64,000 bases of DNA from Letharia columbiana (GCF_014066305.1 NW_023501117.1:62001-126000); one strand, 5' to 3'. Positions 1 through 13,268 are shown, numbered from the stretch's first letter. Made by a program: numbers and translations. The notes: a model not told the origin generated them from the sequence alone.

Positions 1-3000
1 AGAGATATAAAGTCTTTTTAATATAAAAGTATAATTATCTATAGAAGCGTTAATCTTTTAAATAAGTTTAATATTATTATATATAAAGAGAAAGTAATAT
101 AATATTCTTATTGGTTTTTTTATTAGTATCTAGAGTAATAAGAATCTTCTATTATATCGAGTCTTTCTAATAATTATTAAGAAGTTATTAATATAGCTTT
201 AAACTTAACTCGATAAGTAAGATAGTTATATAAGCGTATTTATAAAGTATATTAAGTTCGCTTTTAGTATTATATTAATAGATAGCTATTTTAATAGTAA
301 TAGCGAAATTAGAAAGTCTTAATAAAGCGTTAAAAATAATATACTTCTTTTCTAGCTTATAATAAAATTTAAGATTCTTAAATTATTAAATATATTTTAA
401 GATATATATAAGGCGTAAGTTTAACTTAATAGTCGATAATATTATTAAAGATATTTATTTAATAATCTCTTAGAGCGAAATTATAATTTATATATACGAT
501 CGTTTTAGAGAGCTAATTCTATTATATATCTAGTTTTTTAAAATATCTAAATAATTTTAGTTATCTTAAGTTTCATCAATTAATATCTAATTTTAGTATT
601 TTTAAGAAGTCGACTAAGAAATAGAATTAATTATATTTAAAAGCGCTTAAGAATAATATTTAACTAGTTTATTTTTAATATAATATATTATAACGTTAAT
701 ATTAAATTAATTAATATTAAGATTTATATATAGTATCTATTTCTTATTAAAATAAATTAGAAATAATAATAATAATAAAGTTTTTTAAAGCTTTTAAAAA
801 GTCGTTAGCTTAATAATAATAAACTTTTTAAGTATTAATCGAAAGACGAAGTTCTTTCTTTTTTATTTAAATCTCGACAAGATAGTAAATATAATAGTCT
901 TTTGATTTTATAGAGATTTAGTAATAATAGTATAGTCTTTAATATAATTATATAATTAATTAGTTATATCTAAATAGATTTCTAGCTTAAAGAGCGTCTT
1001 TAAAAATAAGATCTTCGCGATTATCTATAGCTTATTCTTCGACGATTTAAAGATCTAAAAAGTCGATCTTTTACTTAAGTAGCTAGACTAAAAGATATTT
1101 AAGAAAAGTCTTAAAAGAATTTATAAAAATATCTAATTTTATAAAGAGATTAAAGACTTATTATAGATATATAATATACTTTAATAGAGATCTAAAGTAA
1201 ATAATTATATTATCAATATATACTCTAATAAATATAAAGCGATATAGAAGCTAATTAATTTATCTTTAAATATAAATAAAGAGAGTTTTTATAGTCTTAT
1301 AACTATTATATTAAATATTTTCTAATCTTAATAGCTAATAATAGTAAGCTTATAACGATTTTATATATAAACTTGCTATTAATAGAAGAAGCTTATGTAA
1401 TCGACGATACTAATATATTAATAATTTCTTATAAAATTTATTAAATCTAATTAAAGAGATAGAGAATATATATTAATTTAAGTAACGATATTTAGACCGC
1501 GAATATCTATAATAGTATATTCTTTTTAAGATTCATTCGAATATAGTTCTTTAAATTATAAAGATTAAAAAATTAAATAAAGTAACTTAATTAGTTTAAC
1601 TTAATCTTTCTTAATTATAAAGCTTATCGAAAGTCTTATTAATAACTTTTTTAGCTTTTAAGCTAAGAGAATAAACTCTAATAGTTTTCGATACTTACTA
1701 TTCTTAATTAGATTTTAAAGAAATATATATTTATTTATACTTCGATAGATTAGCGAAGTTATCTTCTTTTTAAAGTAAGAGAAATTTCTTTATAATTACT
1801 TTAATTTCTAAGTAGTTATTATAAATAGTAACTTTGTTTAATATAATAAAGTCGATAAAGACTTTAGTAATAATAATTTTCGAGATTATAAAAGCTAAAA
1901 TTATAAAAATTAAATTTATAATAATTAACGAGTTAGTAGTTATCGATAGAGTCATATTATTATTAAAAATATCTAAAATAATATTATAGAATATAGTAGC
2001 TAATAGAGCGATAGCGAAAGTAATAATAATCTTATTAAAAATCTTTTTAATTTAGCTTTTCTAATATTTCTTCTAAGAGTTAACAACTAGCGAGATTAAT
2101 AATATTATTTTTTCTCGAAAGTAATATAATAGTAGTTATCGAATTTAGCTTTTTAAATAATTTTTAAATAAAGATTTTAAGATATCTTAACTTAGTAATT
2201 TAAATTATTCTTCGCTAGAATAATAGTAAGAAATAAGTTAATAAAGTAAATAAAGAGAGTAAGATTTACTTAATTAGACTTCAAAAAGAAATTATAATCT
2301 AAAAGACTAGCGTAATATATAGAAATTTAAGCTTAAGAAATATAAAGAAATAATAATAGATTTCTTCATATAAATTAAATAAATAATCGCTTAATCTTTA
2401 ATACGTATTTCGATAGATATTATAATATTATAGCTATTAATTATTATCTTAAATTAAAAAGTAAGAATATTAATTTTTTCTAGTATTATAATATTCTAGC
2501 TAATTAAGATATTTATTTTAAGATTATTAATAAAATAAATCTCTCGAGAAGTAAGCTTCGCTATATTTTTTTTATTAGAGAAATATAGTAATATAATTAT
2601 ATATTTAAAAGTTTTATATTTATTAGATTTAATTTTATATATAATAATAAAATTAGTTATAATTCTAATAGTTAGACTAGAATCTATTTTAGCGAGAAAT
2701 TTATAATTTATTAAGATAATAAAGTAATTAGTATCTAAGTAATTAGTCTTAACTTTCTCTTTTAAAAAGTAATTAAATAACTATTATAGTATAGTAATAT
2801 TATTAAAAAGTCTAGCTAATATTAATCTTAGATATAGAGTTAAATAATAATTTAATAATCTTCTTAGCGACTTAGATAGTATATATTTCGAAAACTATTA
2901 TTTTTATAATAGCGGGTACTTCGATAGCTACTAAAAAAGCGAAAGGATCTTTACTTAAAAATCTCGAGTATAAAAAGAATTTTACTCGATAATCTTTTTT

Positions 3001-5260
3001 GATATTATTAAGATAACTATATAGTTTATTTTTAAAAGAGAAATTTATTAAGTAATATCGATATTAATAGATAGATAAATTAATAATAATAGCGTCTACG
3101 AAGTAATCTTTAATTTTATCTTTCTAATAAGATTAATAGTAATTAAGATCTTCATTAGTATAATAGTTTTTAATTTTTTATTATTATAAATCTTTCTTTT
3201 ATAAAGCGTTAGATTCGACGTCGTTAGTAGCTATTAAAGACTCTTCTTCGATAGCTTAATAGATAGTTTTCTATTAATATAAGAGTTATTATTAATTATA
3301 ATTAAAGAAACTCTAGTATTTAATCTATCTAATTATCTTTTAAAGTTAGCGTTATTATTATTATAGCGAGAATTCTATTAGCTTAAAAATTAACTTATAG
3401 AATTTAATAAGTTTTTTAAGATAATTTAAAGAGACTATTGAGGTACAAATAAGATAGAACTTAATTAAGACTCTTATTAAGTTTATTAATATAATTAATA
3501 AGATAATTAATTAGCGAAGCTATTTTTATAATTATTATATCTTAATATAAACTCTTAATAAAATTACTATTAAGCGTATTAGGGAAATAATAGCTTAAGA
3601 AAATTTATTTTAATAATTATTATTATTATATTAACTAGACTACTTTAATAACGTTATTCTTTTATTAATATACTACTATTATAAAGTATAATTCTATTAT
3701 ATTATCTTAAATTAGATATTAAATTTAATATTAATTTAATTTAGAAATTAATCTAAGATAGTTATCGATATAGACTTTAGAATATTATATTAAAAATTTA
3801 TAGCTAGATTATTTATACGCTATTATAAATTAATTATAAATAAAAATAAATTTAGCGATCTTTTCGTATCTAAGTATACTCTAAATGTAGATATAAGGTA
3901 ACTTTTTATTTCTAATATTATTTATAGAATAACGCTTTATTTATATATATTAAATAGTAATAATAGCTCTTTCTTTAAAACGTTTCGTTAGTAATTATAG
4001 TTATACTTTTAGAGGTACTATTTTTAATAATATCTTTTTAAAATTAATAAGTTTCGTTAAGTGCTAAATAAGTACTTCGCTATAAAAATATATTAGTAAA
4101 ACTTTTTAAACTTTATTATCGTCTTTATTAGTAGTAATATTTTTTAGATAATTTATAAAAGTATAGATATCTTTATAGAAAGTATAACGTTCTATAATAA
4201 TAATCGATTCTTCTCCTTTTATAATAGAATTAAAGAATTTGATATTGTTAGATCTTAGCTATACTAAATCGTTAATATTATTAACCGCGTTATTTTTAAG
4301 TAATTCTAGATTTCTAGATAGCTTTAAAGAACTTAGCTACGTAATAATACTTCTTAATAGACCTTATAATATCGTTTACTATATCTAGATAAATTCGAAG
4401 ACTTACTAAATTTCGTTATTAACGTCTCTTAAGACTATATTAATAAAATCAATAAAATAAGAATATATTACTTCGTTAGCGAAAGTTTAATAAGTAGATT
4501 CTATTTTTATAACTTCGAAAATCGAGGATTTAGAAAGAGATAATTATTAATAATCTCTATAGAGATAATAGCTAATAAGATTTTAGACGTAATATCGATT
4601 AAGAGAGAATCTTAAAGCTTTCTTAATATCTAAATACTCTTTTTAAGATTATTAAGAGTAGTATATAGTAATAATTTATCTAGAGTCTAGATTAACGACT
4701 AAAAAGAAGTTTTAATTAAATTAAATCTTTTTTATAAATATTAATTTCGTACTAAGATTCTCTCTATTAATCGTTAATAGTCAAAAATTCTAATATATAA
4801 TATAAGAAAGTAATTATTAAACGTCTTCGGTAAAAAGATTAATAAAAGTATATTTTATTCTTAAAGAATTTTTATAGCTAAAAGAAGAGAATAATAGTAT
4901 TATAAGTAATTAGATTTAGAGCTAATAAGATAGTTATCTTAATAAGAGATATAGTAATAATAATAAAGAAAGATTAACTAATAATAGTGTTAAAGAGAAT
5001 AAAGAAGAAATAAAGATTAAGAAGTATTCTCGAGGAAGGGAAAGTAGACTCTCACTTAAGCTTTCTAAAATAAAAGATATAGTAAGATCGTCGATTCGAA
5101 GAATAGTAAGCTTAAAAGTTTAAAAAGATTCTCGAAAGAAGCTACTAAATACTCGGCGAGATAAGAGATTAATAATATCAATAGCTCGATAAGATATCTA
5201 AATAAAACTTTAGAGTCTTATTTTTAAGTAAATAATAAGATTTTAATAAATGAAATTCTA
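1..5260. repeat. AT-rich RIP-degraded repeat block
   Basis: The whole stretch is dominated by TA, AA and TT. CA and TG dinucleotides are almost absent while CG, GC, AG and CT persist, which is the footprint expected when CpA is turned into TpA on both strands by fungal RIP. No reading frame longer than about 60 codons survives. The source element cannot be named: I tried reading the minus strand near 4.0-4.8 kb with likely reversions and saw no family I could defend. No terminal repeats are visible and the block runs off the left edge. Its right edge is sharp, within about 20 bases of position 5260, where composition changes at once to ordinary coding DNA. I infer one or more degraded transposons forming an AT-isochore-like island. 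Confidence 0.85.
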
Positions 5261-5318
5261 GATCGTTGCCTTTAGAAATGCCAGAGACACCTACCGAAAA
5301 TCTCTATCAGAAAAGGAT

Positions 5319-8300
5319 ATGAAACATATCATGATACCTACTGGACCCGAAGATGTCGTCAATGAGATCGAAAAATGGCATGAAAGACACTCGGACAGCA
5401 AGGTTGCTGCTGGTGTCCGCGGTGGCCTCGTTCGTTTGCAAAGGTTCAGCGCCTCAATCGATATGCTTGCTCAAGGAACACCAAGCCCAGGATGTTTATT
5501 GTGGGGTAGCATAAAGTTCGTCCTGACGGTAAATACTATGCTTATTCTGTCGTCGCCTCGTTTCCTCTTCCTTGTAAGCATCAAAATCTTCGAGCCAATG
5601 AACAGCGCTGCCAAGCGCCCTCCCAATCTTTGGCATTTGTCGACAAGATTCATAGATCCTAGAAGATTTGTCTCAATGACATGTTCGTTGCTTATGCCTA
5701 GCTGTCTTCTCGTGTAGATTGTACAAGACGCAGCGGAGGCATACGAACAACTCTGCAAGGCTCTCACCCGGATGATCGATTGCTTGCCTCGGATTGAGCT
5801 TTATACGGAGACTTTTCTCGACTCAAGCTTAGTGGCACATTGCGTAAATGCATTCTATGTTTCAATTATCGGGTTCTGGGCAAAAGCTTGCAAATTTTAT
5901 AGGAGACGCCGACTGTGGAATTTCCTGCGTGTCATCTGGAACGACTTCAATACAGAATTCAGCGATCTCGAATTTGAAATGATCAGGAACCGAGATAGAG
6001 TAGAAAGTACGTGACCTGGATCATGGCTTTCAAGAGCGCAAATGCCTAACGGACAAGTCAGGTGCTGCGCTTGCAGAACATATAGGGGAGTCGAAAGTTG
6101 CAAGAGTGAATCAGAAACTGATGAGTCTGGAGATATTGCATGCCCAGAGCTTGACACGGCGGAAGGAGATCACCGCGTGGCTGGCGCCTGCTGCCTACGA
6201 TGTCGAATACTACTCAAATGATCTCGCTAGCGCAAGAGCACTCCGTCATCCGAAGACTTGCATCTGGGTCCTGGACAAGACTGAAGTGATGCAGCTCTGT
6301 GATACAAGCCACAGGTCTGGTCAATCACTATTGTGGATATGTGCGAACCCCGGGGCAGGCAAGACGATACTGTCTTCGTTCCTGATAGATCATTTTGAGT
6401 CCGAGGAACCGGATCCTGCCAGAGACAATGTGTTCTACTTTTTCTGCAAGAATACTGACGTCGACAAGAATACGCCTGCTGCAATTATACGATCTCTTCT
6501 CTATCAGCTGTATAAGTCGGTCAAAGGTCAAGTGACAATGGAGTCTCTGAATGATGACTTGGGACTCGCCTTGGATAGATCTGGGCAGCAGAGAGCCGTG
6601 AATTTTGCTGTCCTCTGGCAGCTGTTCTCCACTCATGTCAAAAATTTGACCCCAGCAACAATCATTTTAGATGCGTTGGATGAGTGCCAGGATCCCAGCC
6701 GATTGATTCAAGGTCTGATAGGGCTTTCTACGCTGAGATCTATCAAGGTGATAGTGACGAGTCGCAAGGAATCGCATCTACACAACGAACTGAAAAATGT
6801 TTCCTCCATCGAGATAGCTCCGGAGGACATCAATGCTGATATCGCAGCTTATGTCGAAGCCAAAATCGAAGCGTCTTCCCGGCTTTCACATCCCTTGGTG
6901 CGGGATCTAGTCTTCACAAAGCTATGCAATGCCCATGACGGGATGTTCTTGTGGGTCTATCTTATGCTCAAGGAGCTCAAGTCTTGCTTTTCGATGGTTC
7001 AAGTCCAAGATGCGTTGGCAAAGTTACCAACAGGCCTAGATGGAATATATAAGAGCATTCTGCAAAGACTTCAAACCACACTTACCCGTTCCTCCTTCGA
7101 TCTTTGTTCTAAGGTACTCATATGGGTTGTCACGGCTGTTGTAGGTAGCAATCTGGTCCTAAGTCGGCTGCATGAGGGGCTGACATCTCTTCAGCGCCCA
7201 CTTGGTATTGACGAGATCAAGCAAGCTCTCACCCTCCACTACGAGATGGACGGTGATACTCTACTTACGGATGACCGATCGTTTCCTTACTCCGACAAGG
7301 ACGTCGAATTGATATGTGGTTCATTGGTAACGATCCGCAAAGGAACTTTGCAAGTGATCCACCTAACAGTCAAGGAGTTTCTAAGATCACGACATAAAAA
7401 AGATCGTTCTGCTTTCTCTAGCCTTCTCGTTGACCCTGAACGTGGGAGTCTGCAGCTCACGCTAGTGTGTTTGCGATGCGTTGCCACCAATGCCGAGCCT
7501 CTAGTAGACTTGGGATCCAGCGCTCCACAAATAGATTGGGCCTTCGAAACTGACACACTTGACCGCTGTCAAGCTCGAGCACCTCTGCTTGAATATGCAA
7601 GTTTCTCCTGGTTGGTGCATTTGATAGACTGCAAGCTGGATGACTTACTCGAGGTCACTCCGACATTTGAGAAGACATTTAATTCCCCAGCAACTTTTTC
7701 TTGGGTCGAAACGTGTATGGCTTCGCAACCGGACACCACATTACGCCTATCGGTAGGTGTCGATGAGGTTCGTGACAGATTCTACGGTTCTAGGGAAGAC
7801 CCTTGGCCTCGACAAGAAGCCAGCTCCCGATTCCTCGCCAGCTGGTGCATTGCAATGTCGCGGGTGTTCGAAGAGTATGGTGGAATTCTTGCTCGACGAC
7901 CCTGGGAAATCTATGTCATAGATTTGTGCGATATCTTTAGTGTTGACCCAAGTCTACGAAAGCTGTGGCAGGAGCACGGCGAGACTCCTTTAAGGAAAAA
8001 GGACCTGCACTTGAACAAATATCGAGCTCCTCATCCACCGCAGGTAAAGCCCCAGCCGCACCACCAATTGCAACGCCTCCATATCGGGTCTTCGAACCAG
8101 GAGCCGGTCTTTCTGGTCCACGATGAGGGTCGAAATGTCTACATCTGGGGAGAAACCATGATTAGAGCTGATAATCAGGCTATTTGTGTCCAACATGACG
8201 AGACAGGACACCGTCTACCCCCAGCCGAAGAGTTCGGTGGAGGGCCGGACCAGATATGGCGGCTTATTGACCTTGAATTGAGCCCAAGCGGTGGGTACCT

Positions 8301-10472
8301 CGCCTTAGTCTATATTACAGAGTTTCCCAGTTCGAACGCAGCAACCGGGATCCCTCGCGAATTGACAGTTGTCTGGAAACTTGATGAAAACATGAGCTTC
8401 AAAAGACGGATGAATTGCGAGCCTTGGGCGAGGGTTGTTTTCAGAATTGAGTCCAGTCCCGCGCTTTTCATGGATGGCTCGAGAGCTGTCATGTTCAAGG
8501 ATGACCGCCATTGCGTTACTCCAAGCGGGATGTTGGATCTTCTTACAGGTAGCAGACGACCGCTTCCTGATGGTATCCGTGATTACGTTGGTTCGTACCC
8601 AGATATGTTCTACAGCTGTGATGGCCAATATCTGTTTAGTTCTGTGCCTGACGCCCATGAGTCGTCCGGGGAATACTCCATCCAAGCTAGGCGAGTTGAC
8701 CCCTTTAAACCAAGCCCGTCTGTCAATTTTTCGTGGGAAGATAAAAGGAGATATTTAGTCGACGTAAGTCCTACTGGTCGATACCTGGTGCTGGGAGTGC
8801 CATTCGGTCATCTTGCATTCAATTTTGGAGAAGAAATATTATACCTTTACGACACAGATTCCAAAAAGCTCATTGAACTTCGGTTCCCTGAGCCACTGAA
8901 CTACTGGGAGGGCAAATTCCTTTTTACACGACATGAAACAAGGCTTATTAGCTTTCTCCTGTGTCACCCTAGTAAATTGCATGTGATGATTTGGGATTGT
9001 CTTGCAACCGCACCTAGGCTTACGAGTCATGCCACGAGCCCGGCCAACTCGCACCCAGATTTGGTACCACGGCCATACCAGATCCATGTGCACAAGGCCG
9101 CAACTTCGGCAGTGATGGTCACCAATGCGAGATCAATACAGCGGATAGAGCTTGGTGATGAGATAAAGTTCCTCGATGCTAACAAGATGATTGACGACTA
9201 TTCCTATAGACTATCGACTGTCTCGAGAGATGGTTCACACTGGGCTTTGGTGTGCTACGGGCGGAAGGGTGGGAAGGTACAGATCATAGATCTGACGTCG
9301 CCCGACGCACCCGCTCGCCATTTTGACCTTGAATGGTCGCAAAGCGATATTCCAAGGGTTCTTACCCAGGGCACTAATTTTCCTATAGGTTTCAGTCCGG
9401 ACCTCCGTGTACTTATAATCAACGCAGAAGTTTTCGACATCACCACCACCGAGGGCGACGACCTTTCGAAAAGGTTGACCCTAACCCCTTTCACAATGGA
9501 GGCTCTCCCAACCTTGCTCGAACCTCACCGGCACAAAATCCCGTCCTGGGGTCTGGATTGCCAGATCAGTGCGTGCAATTCTTATGTCATCTACATGGGC
9601 AGAGGCGACCAGTGGGGGGACACATCTAGATACTCTTCAGCTATCTTTTTATACCGTATAGATCTCCAGAAGAGGAAGTCAGCCCGACTTGAGCTGATAC
9701 TACCCGAGGGATTAATTTCTCTGAATGCCTCTCTCCACCCGTCGCTGCCTTTGATGACGATAAGCTATGCATCACCAACATCGACCGAGCTCGAGGATAT
9801 TCGAGAAAGGGCTCCTCCATTGCGTCTCGCCATATTCGACCTCATGAGATTGGAAAAGAGGGTCCTCGAGAATCCTAAGGGTCAAGCCACGAAGGCTATG
9901 GCAGAGTAAGATGGTCTCCTAGAACTCGTCTCTGACGAATGAATGCTTAAGATAACATTCAATTTAGGTCCTGGCGGAGAGGCGGCTTTCTACCTCGGCT
10001 TCTGTTCTCTGACTCTGGCGAATTTGCCTATCTCGAGGGAAGAGGCAAGCGTGAAGAATGGTGGTTTCAGTCAGTTTATCAGATGGACATCAACCCCGTA
10101 CCTTCTCGATTCATCTGCGGTTCCATTTCATTGGATAATTCCCTCGTAATCTTTCACGACGGCAATAATGTCTCTGTCGCACTCGAGCTCATAAAATTCG
10201 ATGACAACGGTTTCTGGATAGGCACAAGACCCGCGGTGGTGCTACGTGATATCGCCGCATACTCGTCGCATTCCGCTGTTGCTGACCGGTACCTTCTTCT
10301 TGGCGCCAACGATGACGAAAAAATGCGTCTGCTAATTGCCCCGACGGATGGACGGACTCCGGTCATCAAGACCCTCTCACTCACATTTGCTGAGGCAAGA
10401 GCGAGACTGGAAAAGGAGTGGCAGAGGCTGCACGCCAACTCCCAAGACCAAGATCTCAGCGAGACTGTCTGA
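5319..10472 (+). CDS. NACHT/STAND NLR-like protein with DUF7708-like N-terminus
   Basis: Model: exons 5319-5528, 5718-6006, 6062-9905 and 9968-10472, introns 55-189 nt, 1615 aa, frame kept throughout. Residues 1 to about 170 resemble the DUF7708-type domain found at the front of fungal NLRs (LLWGSIKFVLT, CKFYRRRRLWNFL). A NACHT NTPase follows, with Walker A NPGAGKT near residue 265, Walker B IILDALDE near 370 and a VIVTSRK strand soon after. The C-terminal half has repeated beta-propeller-like strands (LSPSGGYLAL, SPTGRYLVLG, FSDSGEFAYLEG) without canonical WD dipeptides. Such proteins are thought to sense non-self or trigger regulated cell death; that role is inferred. Family homology continues in frame upstream of the ATG (residues ARDTYRKSLSEKD from 5280) until a stop at 5259 in the AT block, so the original 5' end is probably lost and the ATG used is a fallback. 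Confidence 0.8.
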
Positions 10473-10475
10473 TTG

Positions 10476-10790
10476 GGCAATGGCCACTGGCACATTTGGG
10501 ATCTTTTGCATGCGGGAGGAACGATTTATCCGAATTGTGTATCCAAAGTGATTTTCCAGGCATATGACTCATGATTCTTGGGAAAGTGGACAGAGAATTT
10601 TGTGAGAACTTGCTGGAATGGCCGCCGAAGGATTATTTCGGATTGGGAGTGGAACTCTTGCTGCTTGGCGGCGGACTGTGGGGCCTGGGATGGAAGAACA
10701 GTCTTGATAGGATACAGAGGCGATTTCACAAGAGCGTTGGGAGACTTAGGGGGGGCGCATGAGGTTTACTATCAGATGCGAAGGTCCGGG
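10476..10790 (+). pseudogene. Short coding-like remnant, unidentified
   Basis: Just after the NLR stop the plus strand reads as protein-like text in alternating frames: GNGHWHIWDLLHAGGTIYPN, then THDSWESGQRIL, then ELAGMAAEGLFRIGSGTLAA, separated by a frame change near 10559 and a TGA near 10609. The pattern fits a decayed C-terminal fragment of an enzyme-like protein that I do not recognise. It could also be chance open frame, although the glycine- and tryptophan-rich stretches look conserved. Confidence 0.3.
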
Positions 10791-11026
10791 CCTTGACGAA
10801 TCAAAAGACTCTGTGCCGTCAGTGGCGAGGTATTGGGTTATTCATGAAAGGTTTCCTGTTTCTATCTCCATTCTACAAGCTAGGCAGTACTCTGCTCCTG
10901 CCTCCGATAGTCTTCCACGCTTTCCATGACGACAACGTGGCTGCGAATGTTCGATCATTATCATGTGTCCGACCCTGCTCGCGCTCTACTAGTCATATAG
11001 AAGAGCATGTGCGAGCTAGCACAGGT

Positions 11027-11765
11027 TTACCAATTGTTCTCCGAGCTCACACAGCCTCCCAAAAGGCTCGAATAGCATCGAAGTCGATGGCTTCCACCGC
11101 TCTGAAGCTTATCGTGTTGCTCCATTACCATTCCCGCCTGCTCAGCTGCGGGATATGGAAACAAGTCCGCCAGCGCTCTGAGAACGGTGGATTTGTCGTC
11201 CTCGGCGTTTAGAGACTCTTCGAACGGCCGCAACTCGTCCTCACCTTCGCCTAAAGCCCGATGAGCGCGAGCGGTGCATAAGGTTACGTACACCCGCGCT
11301 TGGTTTGGGACTAACCCCGCCTCGAGTATCGTTTTTCCCCAGCGTTTTTGCACACTCATAATCGCCAGATGCGAGGATTGCTCTCGCAGTGTGACTGCTT
11401 GTTACGTGGAGTGCCGTGATGAGCGAACGGAGTAAACCTCTTGGAGCATCTTCGTCCAGTTTCAGGCAACGATGATGCCTTAAGAGTTCCGTCACATGGT
11501 CATATCGGGCAATTGCTTTACTCAATTCTCCGGCGACATATGCTTTATCTCCTTCGACAAGATAGGCTTGTGATACATTTTGAATTTGCTCCGCAGTCTT
11601 AGACCCTGATCCAGCACGATGCAGGATTTCGTCAACGCAAGCTGGGTCGACAGAACCTTGAATGGTCAGGTTCTGTAAGCCGCAGTGAAGACCGCAATTC
11701 CAAACTTCCGACTGGCTTCGTCTCACTTTGTTGGCGGTCAAGTACTCTGAACGTGTATTGCTCAA
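11027..11765 (-). pseudogene. TPR-like protein remnant with frameshift
   Basis: Two overlapping minus-strand frames read as one helical-repeat protein. The upstream frame (11765 to about 11360) has a TPR-like helix pair (GDKAYVAGELSKAIARYDHV) and then SSHTARAILASGDYECA. The downstream frame (about 11359 to 11027) continues with WGKTILEAG, QARVYVTLCTARAHRALGEG and a spacing typical of TPR helix pairs. The frames differ by one nucleotide near 11350-11390 and I see no intron of normal length that would join them, so a single-base indel is the simplest reading. The likely ancestor is a small tetratricopeptide-repeat protein; function unknown. A further stretch of coding-like minus-strand text at 11865-12100 may belong to the same or another dead gene. 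Confidence 0.45.
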
Positions 11766-12129
11766 ATAATGCCAGTAAGTTTGTGATGGCTGTTTGCATT
11801 TCGTGGAACTGCTTTCTACAACTCTTTATCTTTCAAGGAGGTAGATACAAGCTCTACAGAGTCGCTAACCCGCCAAATCTCTCTCATGGGTTTTGTTGTA
11901 GGCCCACATCTCACGCTGGCGCTTACACCTCGCGGCAATTGCTGACCAGCCTTGAGAAATAGGGAACTCAATTACCTCGTGGCCTGGCAGGCCGTCTCCG
12001 GCGTCGATACGCCGCAAGCTGTCCACTTCGGCCTTCTTTGCAGTATGCCAGCAGATTGTCCAGTTCTTTGAGGATAGCGCTCTTGATTTCGATCCGGACG
12101 GACCTGGTGGTATAAACCGCTGCACGATA

Positions 12130-12857
12130 TTTGGGAGACCGACCTCGAAATTGGCAATGTTATCGCAGACAAATCCGAATCGTGGAGCCAACCATGAATT
12201 CCCACGTGTCGTCGAGTCAGCTTTGAGACTAATGAAGACCGATGCCAATACCTCCAAGGATAAGTCCACCAATTCCAACATCGAAGACACGTCCGCCCAC
12301 GATGGCAAGTCCCATAGCATAGAGCTTGGAATAAATTGCTGACTACCGCGTCCCACCGCCTGCAGATGTAATCTTGCGACCTGCCGAAACAGATACAGAC
12401 GTAAAGGAGCTCAGATCGATGGTCACTTCCCCTGCGATGTTAGCAGATCCGGCCCAGAACATGGGACCACCACCACGTATAGCGAATTGACAGTGAAGCT
12501 TGGCGAGTTCTGAAACAGCAACGGAGACATCGTTCGTGGAGTTGGGGGTCGATCTGCACGCAGGAATCACGCTTTGCTCTTGGACCGACCAGTATCCAAG
12601 CGTAGTGTCATTCTGCTCGCTGATGAAGACAGTAGATCCAAGAAAGGAGATTTTACTGCCGAGATTGGCTTGCAATGCAGAGCATTAATGCGATTTATTA
12701 GTGACATCTCGATGGAATTGGAGTGCGCTCAACGCAGTGAGCGCCTTTGCTAGTTAATCTAGCCACCACACTGGAATGTCCAACGAAAGGAGCCTCGTAG
12801 AGCACATCACCAAGCACTAGAGCTACCAGCAAGCATGTAGGCGATAACCAACTTCAT
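12130..12857 (-). pseudogene. FAD-linked (BBE-type) oxidase fragment
   Basis: An N-terminal fragment of a secreted, FAD-dependent oxidase of the berberine-bridge type. From 12857 it reads MKLVIAYMLAGSSSA, a signal-peptide-like start, then shifts frame. The 12675-12343 ORF carries SALQANLGSKISF, EQSVIPACR and AIRGGGPMFWAGSANIAGEV, which matches the PP-loop FAD-binding region of PF01565 proteins; the usual GGGH is GGGP here, so the histidine used for FAD attachment appears lost. Further pieces follow in other frames: YSKLYAMGLAIVGGRVFDVG, then SPRFGFVCDNIANFEV-like text with a changed start. After that homology ends: the substrate domain and BBE tail are absent. At least three frame breaks make it a pseudogene. 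Confidence 0.65.
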
Positions 12858-13268
12858 GGTGCGACTTTATTTGGTGTCTCAATCTAAACGACAATTTGAT
12901 GGCTTTGAAAGAGGGGGAGCAAAGGCTTCATACAAGACATCTGAAAGCTTGGACTTAACTAAAGGGTTTTCTATTGGGGGGCACTGCCACATCCATTCTG
13001 TGGATCCGGAGGAATCTCGAGATCCCTTGATGAGAATGATAGACTATTTATTGGTGTGCCATTGAAGCCGTGAGATTGTAGGAAGGGATCTGCAAGAAAA
13101 AAGGGCGGCGTCGGTGGTCAGGCAGCCGCACCAATCGTGCCCATCTCAACAAGCAACACACACGAGATACTTCCCCGCCTCGTAATGTCTGCCCAATGTA
13201 GTCTGATGTAGTTTAGTAGTGAACCTCTCGAATCGTAGAAGCACATTAACGCTGGGGAAGTCGTTCCT

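Noticed and set aside
1770..1955. 61-codon minus ORF in the AT block
   Set aside because: Composition (Ile, Leu, Asn, Lys only) is what random TA-rich DNA gives; no motif.
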